Below are positions 34,664 through 43,987 of a DNA stretch of 64,000 nucleotides, in pieces; position 1 is the first letter of the stretch; each line of letters begins with the position of its first letter. The notes under the pieces were generated by a model. That model saw only the letters and a list, made by a program, of their open reading frames with translations. It made no database searches and was not told the origin of the DNA. The position numbers and the translations under genes are program-made. Location of the stretch: the NCBI RefSeq assembly GCF_029626155.1, contig NZ_JARUBL010000001.1:5980501-6044500 (forward strand), in the 5' to 3' direction. This DNA comes from Solwaraspora sp. WMMD1047 (GTDB lineage: Bacteria; Actinomycetota; Actinomycetes; Mycobacteriales; Micromonosporaceae).

Positions 34664-35485
34664 TCAGCCCCGCCGGTGTCCATGCTGATCTCGTCCAGGC
34701 TGATTCTCCGGCCCGCTCTCGACTGCCGGATCGGTTGTCGAACCCTGCTCCCTGGATGCAATGGGCAGCTCAGTCGCTAACCCGTCAGGTCCTGCGAGTT
34801 GGGCCAGCCGGTTGGGGTGATTCTGAGGATCTGAATCAGCGATCCGGTGGGCCGAAGTCGCAAGGCGATCGAGCCACCTGAGCGTCGGCGTACCGGCCAG
34901 GGCGGTCGTTGCGGCGAGCTCGTCATGGCGGATGGCGTTGATGATGCGGTCGGTTGCCCCGTATGCCTCGCCCCAACCGTCCCGGTAGCCGTGGCTCCAG
35001 GCCGTCACCGCCGCGTGGGCGACCCGGTCGACGTCGTGGCGGTGCCCACGGGTGCGGCAGGCGGCGAGGTACGTCCTCGGCAACGGCGTGTCGGCCACAC
35101 CGCCCGGCCCAGGCCGCCGAGCCCGCAACGATTCCTCCTGTGCGGCGACGACGAGCCGGTCCAGCAGATCCCGGACGGTCCGATCGGGGTCGACTTCGTC
35201 GCCGAGGTCATCGATCGCGCGCCGGGTCGCGGTGCTGACGTACTCGGCAACGGCGGCGGTCCCGGATCGGCGCCCTGCTGCGAGAGCGCGCGGGTAGACG
35301 GCCGAAACCACCGCGACGGCAGCCCGCCGACGGTTCTGCACGGTCGGTTCGTCCATCTCGACCCCGCCGGACCACGCCTGGGCGGAGAGCCGGGCGATCT
35401 CGTCCACCGGCATCGGGCCTGCGATCCCGGCCGCCCGCTCGGTCAACTCCTCAATCAGCGCGTCGACCGTGCCGCGCCCGGTCAT
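34664..35485 (-). CDS. Unknown 273-residue protein
   Basis: This helical, Ala/Arg-rich protein has no family I recognise. There is no signal peptide or membrane segment. The last ~50 residues are Gln/Asn/Gly/Pro-rich and look disordered. It lies between two IS701 copies, convergent with the winged-helix gene, and its codon use looks like the neighbouring genes. Confidence 0.55.
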   Translation of the reverse strand: MTGRGTVDALIEELTERAAGIAGPMPVDEIARLSAQAWSGGVEMDEPTVQNRRRAAVAVVSAVYPRALAAGRRSGTAAVAEYVSTATRRAIDDLGDEVDPDRTVRDLLDRLVVAAQEESLRARRPGPGGVADTPLPRTYLAACRTRGHRHDVDRVAHAAVTAWSHGYRDGWGEAYGATDRIINAIRHDELAATTALAGTPTLRWLDRLATSAHRIADSDPQNHPNRLAQLAGPDGLATELPIASREQGSTTDPAVESGPENQPGRDQHGHRRG

Positions 35486-35636
35486 GTCCGGCTCCGGCGT
35501 CGCGGGAGTGTCGCCGTCCCTCGCTCTGCGATTCGCTGCTGGGCGCCGGCTCTACGGCTCGACCGGACGGTGATCCTCGGGCCGCACAGCGGTCCTGAGG
35601 CAACTGTCTCGTGAATGCTCACGATGCTCCTTCCGT

Positions 35637-36335
35637 TCAGATGGAGCGCCGCCGGCCGAGACGTGACCTGGCCGGTTGGGTGTTGGTAGGTGGCTGCGGA
35701 CCGGGACCGGCCTCAGGTGTCCCCCCGAAGTTCAGGTCTGCGACCTCGGCCGGCGACTGCTCCTGGTCCTGGCCCTGTCCGTTCGAGGTGTCCGCCGGAT
35801 CGCGCTCGGCGGCAGGCTGCGGGTCGTTGGAGGACCGTCGACCGACATCCAGCGAGCGCACGAATTCCCGCAGCGACTCCACGGCGTACGGGTCCAGCTC
35901 GACACCGGCGATCAACGCAACCGAGAGAACGCCGGTTCGTGCGGCCACCCAGGGGTGACCGGCCAGCGGCGGCCGCCGGGTCAGGTCGTTGAGGATTTGC
36001 CGCCAGTCCGCGTCCGGCAGGAGCCGCTCTGCCGGCAGGGTCCGCACACCGAGGACGGCCACGGCACCCCGGTCGGCGAGACGCCGGACCCGGTCCCGCC
36101 AGTCGTTGACGTACCAGCCGGAGCCGGCGTCCAGAACCCGCGCGTCGGCGAACTGCCCCCGGCCACGCGGTCCGCCGGTCCCGGCCGAAATCGCCCCCGC
36201 GAGCCGCCGAGCCGACAACGTGTCGTACGCGCTCAGGATCATCTCGACCCCCAGCACCGACACCGAGCAGGGAGGCTGCGGCGCCGGTCTGCGGCTACCG
36301 CGCTGGGCAGCGGCGACCTGCTCGGTGCACCACAA
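35637..36335 (-). CDS. Unknown 232-residue protein
   Basis: There is a structured region up to about residue 165 (GRGQFADARVLDAGSGWYVN, then ADRGAVAVLGVRTLPAERLL) and a long disordered Pro/Gln/Asp tail ending SRLGRRRSI. No known domain is recognised. The start is uncertain: the first 30 residues read like a shadow of the disrupted gene upstream, and the ATG of MILSAYDTLS at about 36243 is an alternative. Confidence 0.5.
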   Translation of the reverse strand: MWCTEQVAAAQRGSRRPAPQPPCSVSVLGVEMILSAYDTLSARRLAGAISAGTGGPRGRGQFADARVLDAGSGWYVNDWRDRVRRLADRGAVAVLGVRTLPAERLLPDADWRQILNDLTRRPPLAGHPWVAARTGVLSVALIAGVELDPYAVESLREFVRSLDVGRRSSNDPQPAAERDPADTSNGQGQDQEQSPAEVADLNFGGTPEAGPGPQPPTNTQPARSRLGRRRSI

Positions 36336-36558
36336 CCGGGTCCCCGCTGATCCCCGGAGCCGGCGCCGCGCCGCCGCTCCTCGCGCTCACTCGCTTCGGA
36401 CATGACCGCCACGCTGACGAACTGGTGTTCCCGCCAGCGCTACCAGTAGCGGCATCAACGTTCTCGTCGCCCGCGGCTCTCCCGGATCGACGACCGCAAT
36501 ATTGGCGAGCGGTCCTCGTCGCGGTCGGGACCATCACCTGCGATGGGAGCGGAATTAG

Positions 36559-37966
36559 TACTCCAACGTCATTTGGCTTGTCTGCGCTGGTAGTGGGCTC
36601 GTCGGGCGCGGGCTTGGGATGTTCGTCGCCAGATCGACCAGTGCAGGGTGTGCGCTGACGGTAGCGATGTGGCGAGGAGGAAGGCGTTGAGGAGTCGGCG
36701 GATCTCGGCGACCGTCAATGCGATGATCTTCGGATTGGGGTCGGGGTCGGGCTGTTGTGCGGCGAGGATGGTCAGGACGGCCAGGGCGAGCATGGCCAGG
36801 GTGATGTGCCGGTGCCAGCCGGTCCAGCCGCGGACCTGGTAGTGGTCGAGGCCGACTTGGCCTTTGCCGGTCTGGAACAGCTCTTCGATGCTCCAACGGG
36901 AGCCGGCGACGGTGACGAGGGTGTGCAGCGACACTGGGCGGGGTGACCAGCACAGGTAGAAGGCCATTTCGCCGGTGGTGCGGTTGCGGCGAATGAGCAG
37001 CCACCGGTGCTCGTCTGGCCGGGTGGCGGTGGTGATCCACGCCCACAGGTAGTCGCGGGGACCTTTCGCCCCGGGACCGCAGCTGTGCTGCTGCCACTCG
37101 CGGGTGGGGATCCGCCCAGCGAGGTCGTCGACGCGGATCAGAGTCCGACCGTCGTTAACGGTCACACGCCGGTCGCAGCCGACCGCCAGGACGTAGCCGA
37201 TCTCGCGGTGTTCCAGGTCAGCGCGCAGGCCAGGGTCGGCGCCGTAGACCTCGTCACCGGTCACCCACCCCACCGGGACACCAGCCTCGACCGCGGCGGC
37301 GATCATCTGCCGAGCCAGGGCAGGCTTCGTGGCGAACCCGACCTGGTCGGGGACGCCGGCGACGGCCAGCCGGTCGGGCTGGTCACACCAGGTCGCCTCC
37401 GGCAGGTAAAGCCGACGATCGATCAGCGCCCGCCCGTGCGGAGTGACGTAGGCCAGGAACACCCCGACCTGACTGTTCTCGACACGGCCGGCGGTGCCGG
37501 TGTACTGCCGCTGCACCCCGACCGAGCACACACCCTTCTTCAAGAACCCGGTCTCATCGCAGACCAGCACGGCGTCGGGGTGGCCGAGCTGCTCGACCAG
37601 CCACGAACGCACGTCGTCGCGGACGGCATCGGCGTCCCACACCGCCGTACGCAGCAGCCGCTGCATCGCCTGCGGATCAGTGTGCCCCGCCCGTTCCGCA
37701 AGCGACCAGCAGGTCTTCCGCTCGGTGTCTGACAGCAGCCCTTCCACGAACTGCCCAGCCGTCGCCCGCGGCTCGGCCCGCACGAACCGGTCAGCGACAC
37801 GCGTCACCGCCTCGTCCAAGATGAGCCGCCACCGGGCGGGGTCTACGCTGTGGCACGCGGCCACTGCACGATCTTCGGTTGTCCTCACAAACCATCGATG
37901 ATCAACACAGTGGCCGTCCTCATGCCCGCGCCACGCCCAACGCCGAAGCCAACTGACGTTGGAGTA
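36559..37966 (-). mobile_element. IS701-family insertion sequence, copy 2
   Basis: This 1408-bp copy is inverted relative to copy 1, with the same terminal repeats (TACTCCAACGTCA...). It is flanked by its own 4-bp duplication TTAG (36555-36558 and 37967-37970). The different duplications show that the two copies inserted separately and do not form a transposed composite unit. Confidence 0.9.
36569..37888 (-). CDS. IS701-family DDE transposase
   Basis: This 439-residue transposase is nearly identical to copy 1, with scattered substitutions (for example VCDETGFLKKG at the first Asp) and a shorter DPDPNP stretch. DDE residues are kept in DETGF, GDEVYG and SIEELF. The start is GTG 37888 as in copy 1. 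It appears intact. Confidence 0.9.
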   Translation of the reverse strand: MRTTEDRAVAACHSVDPARWRLILDEAVTRVADRFVRAEPRATAGQFVEGLLSDTERKTCWSLAERAGHTDPQAMQRLLRTAVWDADAVRDDVRSWLVEQLGHPDAVLVCDETGFLKKGVCSVGVQRQYTGTAGRVENSQVGVFLAYVTPHGRALIDRRLYLPEATWCDQPDRLAVAGVPDQVGFATKPALARQMIAAAVEAGVPVGWVTGDEVYGADPGLRADLEHREIGYVLAVGCDRRVTVNDGRTLIRVDDLAGRIPTREWQQHSCGPGAKGPRDYLWAWITTATRPDEHRWLLIRRNRTTGEMAFYLCWSPRPVSLHTLVTVAGSRWSIEELFQTGKGQVGLDHYQVRGWTGWHRHITLAMLALAVLTILAAQQPDPDPNPKIIALTVAEIRRLLNAFLLATSLPSAHTLHWSIWRRTSQARARRAHYQRRQAK

Positions 37967-38085
37967 TTAGAACGCCGTCGAAGTCGACCAAGATCAACAT
38001 CGGCCGACGCCGGCAGGCACTGCCGAACCCTACCGCTGTGGCTGTCAGCGGCGATGATCCCGTCGCGGCAGTACGTCGATCTGCT

Positions 38086-39075
38086 GACGTGATCTCAGCA
38101 AGGATGCGGTAGGTATCGGTATTCGAAGTGTGTGAGGTGGATAGCGGCGCGGACGATATCGCCGAGGCTTCGTGGGCTGGCGGTGGTGTGACGAAGCGTC
38201 CGCCAGCGGCCGGTCAGGATTGCGAAGCCGCGTTCTCCGAGGCACCGCAGGGATCGAAGGATCGCGTTGTGGGTTCGGTTGCCGACGGCGAGGCGGTGGC
38301 TGTCGGTGGGTTGCTTGTATGGGGTGTGGATGCCCTGGCCAGCGCCTTCGTAGCCGGAGTCGGCCAGGGTCGGCAGGTCCAGGGTTGACGCGGCCCAGTA
38401 GAGCGCGCCGGTGATGTCCAGGTCCTGGGCGCAGGTCAGGTCGTGCAGGTGCGCGGGCATCGCCTCGGACGTCCAGATCGGTAGCCCGTCGGGCCGCATG
38501 ATCGCTTGGATGTTCGCGCCGAAGCCACGGTGTTTCCCGGAGTACCAGGCATCGATCGTTTCGCCTTTGACACTGGTGGTGGTCTCGCCGAGCCGGTCGG
38601 TGTCGAACAGTTTCCCGTCCAGGATCACGTGCGACCAGCCGTCCGCGGCCACCCGGGCGAGGGCGTCGTGCAGGGTTGGTGTCTGCGCCGCGAGGACCCG
38701 CACGGCCTCGGCGACATACCGGTACGCGGTGGCCCGTGACACCCCGAACCCGGCCCCGAGGGTGGTCTTGTCCTCACCCTTGCGGAACCACACCAACACC
38801 AGCAGCGCCTGGTAGAAGCACGTCAACGCCCTCGTGCGGCGGCGGGTACCCACCGCCGCACGCTCGGCGCGAAGCAGACCCGCCACGTGACGCACGAGTT
38901 CCCTGGGCACGTCAAGCCTGGCAGAATAGGTGATCACGTGGAGCCCTCTCGGAGACCGATTCCGTCGCAAGAACCTGTCTACCGATGGCTCCACGTCCAT
39001 ATCCCAGCATGTCCGCTACGGGCGCTACGTCCGTGTCATCCCGAACCGCTCCCGAATCCTTGCTGAGATCACCTC
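38086..39075 (-). mobile_element. IS5-family insertion sequence, copy A
   Basis: This 990-bp element has ~20-bp terminal inverted repeats (GA(G/C)GTGATCTCAGCAAGGAT, one mismatch) and a 3-bp target duplication GCT (38083-38085 and 39076-39078). Its transposase matches that of copy B at 62303-63292 residue for residue. The insertion lies in DNA where I see no intact gene. Confidence 0.85.
38095..38937 (-). CDS. IS5-family DDE transposase
   Basis: This 280-residue transposase has an N-terminal helix-turn-helix (LGAGFGVSRATAYRYVAEAV) and a DDE core: VILDGKLFDTDR (first Asp), LADSGYEGAGQG (second Asp) and LGERGFAIL (Glu). I take the GTG of VITYSARLDVPREL as the start because it follows GAGAGG; an ATG at 39000 would add 21 residues. 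Confidence 0.85.
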   Translation of the reverse strand: MITYSARLDVPRELVRHVAGLLRAERAAVGTRRRTRALTCFYQALLVLVWFRKGEDKTTLGAGFGVSRATAYRYVAEAVRVLAAQTPTLHDALARVAADGWSHVILDGKLFDTDRLGETTTSVKGETIDAWYSGKHRGFGANIQAIMRPDGLPIWTSEAMPAHLHDLTCAQDLDITGALYWAASTLDLPTLADSGYEGAGQGIHTPYKQPTDSHRLAVGNRTHNAILRSLRCLGERGFAILTGRWRTLRHTTASPRSLGDIVRAAIHLTHFEYRYLPHPC

Positions 39076-39192
39076 GCTGAACGGGCATTCGACGCCGACA
39101 TCTGGGTGGGATGTCGGTGCGTGCCGGTACGGCGGCACGCACCGATGGTCTGGACCGGTACGACCGCCTTCAGCGTCGTGGCGCTTGCGTCG

Positions 39193-40332
39193 TCACTTGT
39201 TTGCCCTGGCCAACAACCGATCCGACAACTCAATCGTCGCCAGGTACCACCAGAACACCCAGTCCAGAAACACTGGATCGTAGTCTGCCTTCTGGCTCTC
39301 GCTCTCGTGGCGGATGGCGAACCCGTTGGCGATGTGGAAGAGCGCGCCCTCGTCGCCACGAAGCAGCTCCGTCTTGAGCAATGCACGGCGGCTCTCGAGA
39401 ACATGCGCCAGAGCGACGACCGCCGACCGCTTCTCTTGAAGCGTCGAGGTGCGGCCACGAAACAAGGCGATGGCGTGCTCGACCTGGTCGCCCGCTTTGG
39501 GGTCGGGTGATCGCAAGACCTGTTCCACCAGCGCTCGCCGTTCGTCATCGATGAGGTGGACCAGGCGGCCGGTGTCCTCGCCCTCCTCGGCAAGGCGCAG
39601 CTCGAGCGCCGCCACCTCAAGCAGCTTGTTGACCCGCCGGCGGTACAGCGCCCGCGCGGGCGCGATGGCGTACGAGGAGTAGTGCCAGCCGCACTGGTTC
39701 CAGCTGTGGTAGTGGCGATTCCGCGGCCGGGCAACGAGGTCGTGGAAAACTTCCACCAAGCCGTAGAAGATGTCATCGTCCCATTCGGCGGGGCGGAGCG
39801 GCCAAAGGTTCGGCACACCTAGATGCTCCTGGAGCCTGGCCGACTCGTCAACGGCCACATCAAACGGGCCGTCAACACACTCCCGCGGGAAGACACGCTC
39901 AAGGTAGCCGTCCCGGCTGAACTGGTTGATGAGCTGGACGAAGCGTCGCTTTGCCGCGTGAAGATCGGGCTCAAGCTGGTGCGCGGCAGACTGTGCCGCC
40001 ACGCGCTCCGGCCAGTACGGGCGTGGGGTTGATGCTTCACGCAGGGAATCGGCGTTCTTGACCAATGTGGCGAGGAATTGATCTTTCATAGCCGACGGAG
40101 TCCCGGCGGCCTCGATCTCGGCAGCGCCAAGCGGCACCGCCCACGGGTCATCGAAGGTGGTGGAGCCAGCGGCAGTGAAATCGTCCCACGGCCCCGAACT
40201 CGTGAAGGCTTCCTCCAGAAGGCACCCAACCCTGTCCTCGTCGGTGGCGTGCCCGCTGGCGATCAATGCGGACGCCTCGGCCACGAAGAGATCACGCGGC
40301 CAGGCCAATTCGTAGTCAGGGGCATCAAACAC
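39193..40332 (-). CDS. Unknown ~379-residue protein
   Basis: This largely helical cytoplasmic protein is rich in Trp, Glu and Arg (ESARLQEHLGVPNLWPLRPA, HSWNQCGWHYSSY). I recognise no domain. The GTG at 40332 starts where the sequence becomes protein-like (FDAPDYELAWPRDLF); the frame is open further to 40575 with shadow-like sequence. It lies next to IS5 copy A in a cargo zone, so a defence or regulatory role is conceivable but unsupported. Confidence 0.55.
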   Translation of the reverse strand: MFDAPDYELAWPRDLFVAEASALIASGHATDEDRVGCLLEEAFTSSGPWDDFTAAGSTTFDDPWAVPLGAAEIEAAGTPSAMKDQFLATLVKNADSLREASTPRPYWPERVAAQSAAHQLEPDLHAAKRRFVQLINQFSRDGYLERVFPRECVDGPFDVAVDESARLQEHLGVPNLWPLRPAEWDDDIFYGLVEVFHDLVARPRNRHYHSWNQCGWHYSSYAIAPARALYRRRVNKLLEVAALELRLAEEGEDTGRLVHLIDDERRALVEQVLRSPDPKAGDQVEHAIALFRGRTSTLQEKRSAVVALAHVLESRRALLKTELLRGDEGALFHIANGFAIRHESESQKADYDPVFLDWVFWWYLATIELSDRLLARANK

Positions 40333-40484
40333 GGTCCGCAACGATAGCGGACGGCGGGTCGTGTCGTCTTGTCGACCCGTATTATCCGAAGTGTTGGATT
40401 TGCCTGACGGATTCAGGTCGGATCGGACAAGGCTGTGGCCAGTAGCCGTTGCAAGCCAGCGACCACACGCGGGCAAGCTCAGGT

Positions 40485-41423
40485 CTATGCGGTGGCCCAG
40501 CGAGTGCTGGGATCGAACCAGCCGGTCTCGGGAAACCAGGCGATGCACCGGCCGATTGGGTAGGACCATACCCAAACGTGTGTGACCTCGGCCGGCACCT
40601 TAGGCGGTCGGCTGGGTAGTCCTTGGTAGTCATCGCTGAGGGTATGGTACGCAGCCCAAGGCGTGCTAAAGGACATCCCGATGAACGCGTGCCGGTCCAC
40701 CGCGTCCGTGGCCGCGAGTTTGGCGCGCACGTCGACCTGCCGCGGATCGTGCAGAAAGGTCGCGAGCCAATCGTTGAAGGCGTCCCAGTTCTGACCAGCG
40801 GGCCCGCCAGCGCCCTTCCCATACATAATGGCCTTGCCCTCTTCGTCTGTCACAACGGGACGCGAGGCTAGTCTTACGACACCCGACGCGGCCAGTGCGC
40901 GTACCGCCTCTACATCATGCAGGTTGAGATGCTGTTCCCAGGCGACCGTCTCGAATAGCGCGCCGGACAGCTGGACATTGGCCAGCCGGTCTGGCAACTC
41001 CCGCTTCAACTGCTTGATGTTGGCCGCCGGTGACACGGTGACATACCAGACCCGCCCAAGTTCCGGGGTTGGCACTTGGACCTGTCCTCGTATCGCGCTG
41101 GCCATCGCAGCGTAGGACCTGTCGATATCGGTGACGACTTCGACGTAGCCGGGAGATCGATCTGGATAGTCGATACGAATATCGACCATCGCGGGGGCGC
41201 TGTTGTCGTCCTGTAGTACGACACGCTCCCCGGTTAGGCGCGCGACCACCCGAGCAGCCGCCAACTCGAAGTCCCCCAAGTGGCTCTGGAAGGCTCGACG
41301 GCGCATGCCGTCGGTCCGGTTATCGACTGGGTACCCAGGCTCGTAATGCTCCACAACCGGCCAGGATACTGACGCGGCACGACCACCGCGTACTCGAGCG
41401 CTGCTGTCACGTTGCTCTGGCAT
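40485..41423 (-). CDS. Unknown protein with a possible endonuclease-like segment
   Basis: This ~312-residue protein has no firm family. The segment APAMVDIRIDYPDRSPGYVE followed by VVTDID has the spacing of a PD-(D/E)XK-like core (Asp, hydrophobic strand, then Glu), but the Lys is absent. This similarity is weak. The C-terminus is Trp-rich (VWVWSYPIGRCIAWFPETGW). The ATG at 41423 is one of several possible starts. It is 152 bp upstream of the previous gene on the same strand. Confidence 0.5.
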   Translation of the reverse strand: MPEQRDSSARVRGGRAASVSWPVVEHYEPGYPVDNRTDGMRRRAFQSHLGDFELAAARVVARLTGERVVLQDDNSAPAMVDIRIDYPDRSPGYVEVVTDIDRSYAAMASAIRGQVQVPTPELGRVWYVTVSPAANIKQLKRELPDRLANVQLSGALFETVAWEQHLNLHDVEAVRALAASGVVRLASRPVVTDEEGKAIMYGKGAGGPAGQNWDAFNDWLATFLHDPRQVDVRAKLAATDAVDRHAFIGMSFSTPWAAYHTLSDDYQGLPSRPPKVPAEVTHVWVWSYPIGRCIAWFPETGWFDPSTRWATA

Positions 41424-41679
41424 CAAGTGACGCCGCGGCCAACCCAGCCGAACCACGACCACCGTCGAACCTCCGCCACGCCAGAGCCACCGGTGCAAGG
41501 TCAAACGACTCCACAGCGGCCGTGGCGGCGGGCCCGAGAGGACAACAGGGTACGACAACTGACTCCAGCGTGGCCGGCCGCATCCCCCATCCGGCTCTTT
41601 GGGAGCATTCACTTCCCGGACCCGCCGCCACCCAGGATAAAACTCTCACCTCGCGGTATCTTAACCTCCGAAAAGGAGC

Positions 41680-42333
41680 CTATTTCCACACGACGTAACT
41701 TAGGTCAAGGGCTCCCTCAAGTACGTCCACGCGGTCAATCCTAATGGCGGCGATGCTTTCGTCGGTTGTTTGGACGCAGATCCATTCGCCTTCCAGCCCG
41801 GGTGCCACGTCGTAGGTACCCTGTCTGCGAGAGCGCAGTCCGGCGTAACAGTTCTGTTTGGTGATCTCGTCATCGATCACTGCAAACTGGGCGAGCTGAC
41901 CGATAAGGAGAGTGTCGCCCAGGAGTGTGATCACTCCGTCATTCAGGTCCTTGACGACGCGGAAGTCAGCGCGACCGTCGAACGAATCCACGAGGTATCC
42001 CTTGGAGAGGTTTACCCAGTCCCTGTCTTGCGCCGCAAGGGTCCCCTCTAGCTCGGCGGTTCCGGCGTCTTGGGACCCAGTATTGGTGCCAGGTCCGGGC
42101 GGCGGGGTTGATCCAATCAGCCCATTTCGCGGACTCGACGGTGCTGTGCTGGCAACCGCGGCGTCGGACTGCCCCTCGCCGCCGCTGCCACCTAGAACGA
42201 CAACAGCCCCGACCACGGCGGTGAGCAGCGCGGCTATCGCCGTGATCAATCCGGGGAGGCTCGTGAAGAACAACCGGAGACGTGATCCACTCGCCGAGCC
42301 TGCGGAATCGTCGGGGCCGATCGTATCGGACAC
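41680..42333 (-). CDS. Unknown single-pass membrane protein
   Basis: This 217-residue protein has one membrane segment (LPGLITAIAALLTAVVGAVV, about residues 25-45), a Ser/Pro/Gly-rich linker (~47-85) and an extracytoplasmic domain with two cysteines (KQNCYAG, EWICVQT). The GTG at 42333 has GAGGAG six bases upstream, which decides the start over the ATG at 42354. Function unknown. Confidence 0.6.
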   Translation of the reverse strand: MSDTIGPDDSAGSASGSRLRLFFTSLPGLITAIAALLTAVVGAVVVLGGSGGEGQSDAAVASTAPSSPRNGLIGSTPPPGPGTNTGSQDAGTAELEGTLAAQDRDWVNLSKGYLVDSFDGRADFRVVKDLNDGVITLLGDTLLIGQLAQFAVIDDEITKQNCYAGLRSRRQGTYDVAPGLEGEWICVQTTDESIAAIRIDRVDVLEGALDLSYVVWK

Positions 42334-42860
42334 GGGTGGCTCCTCAGGATGCATGACAGGAGGTCAAAGGGCGAATTCCATGGCCGTTTCCTTTGTACCA
42401 CACCAGCAACACCGCGCCGCGCCGTTGATCTCGTTGCCATGAGCGGAAGAGGATCTGGTTGAGGTCAACCGCGTTTCATCGCATGATCACGCGCTGTAGG
42501 CCGATCGGCGGGTTACTCGGGTAGCCGGTCCGGGCGCCAAGGTCATCTACCGTAACGTTACGCGGTGGTGTCTCCTACTCGTTGACGTCGGGCTCGTCGC
42601 AGGCATCACGTTGCTGATAGTTCAACGCAGACGTGGTCGGCCCCAGACCGTCGAGGAGAAAGCGGCTGCCGCGCGGGCCGCCATGCGCTCCATCCGTCGT
42701 AGCTCGCCGCGCTCTGGTCGCGACATCTTCGAACGTGGCCGAGGCGTTCCTGACCGGCACTCCGGCGCCATCGCGGCAAACTCCACCTACGGCGACGCCG
42801 CAAACTTCAGTTCAGGCGGCGGCGGGGACAGACTGACTCACATCTCCAGTCAGGCTCCGG
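42334..42860. other. 527 bp without a supported gene, with a palindrome
   Basis: The spacer lies between the membrane protein gene and the wall-hydrolase gene. The frames open here have no convincing start signals. It holds the perfect 12-bp palindrome CGTAACGTTACG (42551-42562), which looks like a repressor operator. A plus-strand frame at 42611-42892 includes a basic helix (VEEKAAAARAAMRSIRRSS) that could be a small remnant. Confidence 0.4.
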
Positions 42861-43982
42861 TCACCCGGGCTGATGCTCCTCGCGAAGGCTGACTCCCTGG
42901 GCATAGAAGAAGGGGACCGGATCGGTCGCGGTGGCTGAGTTCAGAGGTGGGGCGTTGCGGTGGAGCTCGAAATGGAGGTGTGGGCCGCTGGATCTGCCGG
43001 TTGAGCCGACCCAGGCGATGAGCTGGCCGGCTTGGACCTGGGCGCCGGGTCGGACGTTGAGACGGACCGCGTGGCAGTAGCGCGTGGCGATGCCGTTGCC
43101 GTGGTTGATGTTGATGCGTAGCCCACAGCCGGATAGTTCAGGGTTGCCGGGGCGGTTGCAGTATGGGCTGCTGCAGCCGGCGTCGAGGACCGTTCCGGCG
43201 GCGACGGCGTAGATGGGAGTGCTGGTCGGAGCAGCGAGGTCGACGCCGTCATGGGTCGGCCGGTTGGGCGGACGGAACCCGCTGACGAGCCGGTAGCTGC
43301 CGGCGGGCAACGGTAGCCGCCATGAACCCGTTCCGCCAGCGGAGAGCGTGTACGTCGAGATCCGGCTCCGGACCCGCTGCGGGTAGTCGTGGGCCAGGCC
43401 TGCTGCGGGTACGCCGCCGGCGTTCTCGATGCAGCCGCGGCCGCAGAAGTAGGCAGCCCATGCCAGATCGAGGGCGTCGCCGCGCAACCTGCCAGCGCGG
43501 ACCGCCCGTCCTGCCCAGTCGACGTTGGCGCAGATCAGCCGGCCCATGGCGTAGATCGCGTCTTCCGGATCGTCCGGCCCGTCGCGGCGGTCGCGGTCGT
43601 AGTCGTCGCCCCAGGTTCGCCAGGTGCCGAGCTGGAACTGGGCGATACCGACGGCGTCGCCGCCGTGATCCGCTGGATTGTGTGCCACGGCGTCGAGCCG
43701 CCAACTGCTCTCCACGTCGAGCTGCGCGGCGATCATCGGTGAGATGACCTCGGGACAGATGCCGCCGGCGCGGACCACCCACGGCGCGAGGTGCCGGGCG
43801 TGCTCCGGGATCGCGTCGATGTTGAGCTGGCTCGACGAGCCGGGAACAGCGGCGAGATTGGCCGCCAGGCCCGAGCTGATGATGACGACCAGTGCGAGCG
43901 GCAGGGCGACCAGCGCGGCCAAAACGATGAAGATCGCGGGTACGACAGCGCTTCTGGCCCGAGGTTCGAGACGGTCAGCCAT
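42861..43982 (-). CDS. Cell-wall hydrolase: lytic transglycosylase-like plus M23 peptidase domains
   Basis: This 373-residue protein starts with a membrane segment (AVVPAIFIVLAALVALPLAL). A transglycosylase-like region follows (MIAAQLDVESSWRLDAVAHN, with Glu as likely catalytic residue, then AVGIAQFQLGTW). The C-terminus is an M23 endopeptidase domain (PTHDGVDLAAP with the first metal ligands, NHGNGIATRYCH, and GPHLHFELH). T4SS modules need such enzymes to open the peptidoglycan. The ATG at 43982 is preferred; a GTG at 43991 overlaps the upstream stop as GTGA. Confidence 0.8.
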   Translation of the reverse strand: MADRLEPRARSAVVPAIFIVLAALVALPLALVVIISSGLAANLAAVPGSSSQLNIDAIPEHARHLAPWVVRAGGICPEVISPMIAAQLDVESSWRLDAVAHNPADHGGDAVGIAQFQLGTWRTWGDDYDRDRRDGPDDPEDAIYAMGRLICANVDWAGRAVRAGRLRGDALDLAWAAYFCGRGCIENAGGVPAAGLAHDYPQRVRSRISTYTLSAGGTGSWRLPLPAGSYRLVSGFRPPNRPTHDGVDLAAPTSTPIYAVAAGTVLDAGCSSPYCNRPGNPELSGCGLRININHGNGIATRYCHAVRLNVRPGAQVQAGQLIAWVGSTGRSSGPHLHFELHRNAPPLNSATATDPVPFFYAQGVSLREEHQPG

Positions 43983-43987
43983 GACGG

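Larger units (their letters stand above)
36295..38000 (-). pseudogene. Possible HAD-like small gene split by IS701 copy 2
   Basis: On the minus strand an ATG at 38000 starts MLILVDFDGVL, which resembles the N-terminal catalytic motif of HAD phosphatases (hhhhDxDGV). IS701 copy 2 interrupts it one codon later. If the IS and one TTAG duplication are removed, the frame continues in phase as IPLPSQVMVPTATRT to a stop at 36295, giving 97 codons. The downstream part does not look like a full HAD fold, so it may already have been decayed or frameshifted before insertion. Confidence 0.35.

Noticed and set aside
32719-37966. Composite transposon formed by the two IS701 copies.
   Set aside because: Each copy has its own target duplication (CTAA and TTAG), so they inserted independently.
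42611-42892. A 93-codon plus-strand frame near the T4SS region.
   Set aside because: It has no start signal and its end overlaps the wall hydrolase end; kept only as a possible remnant.
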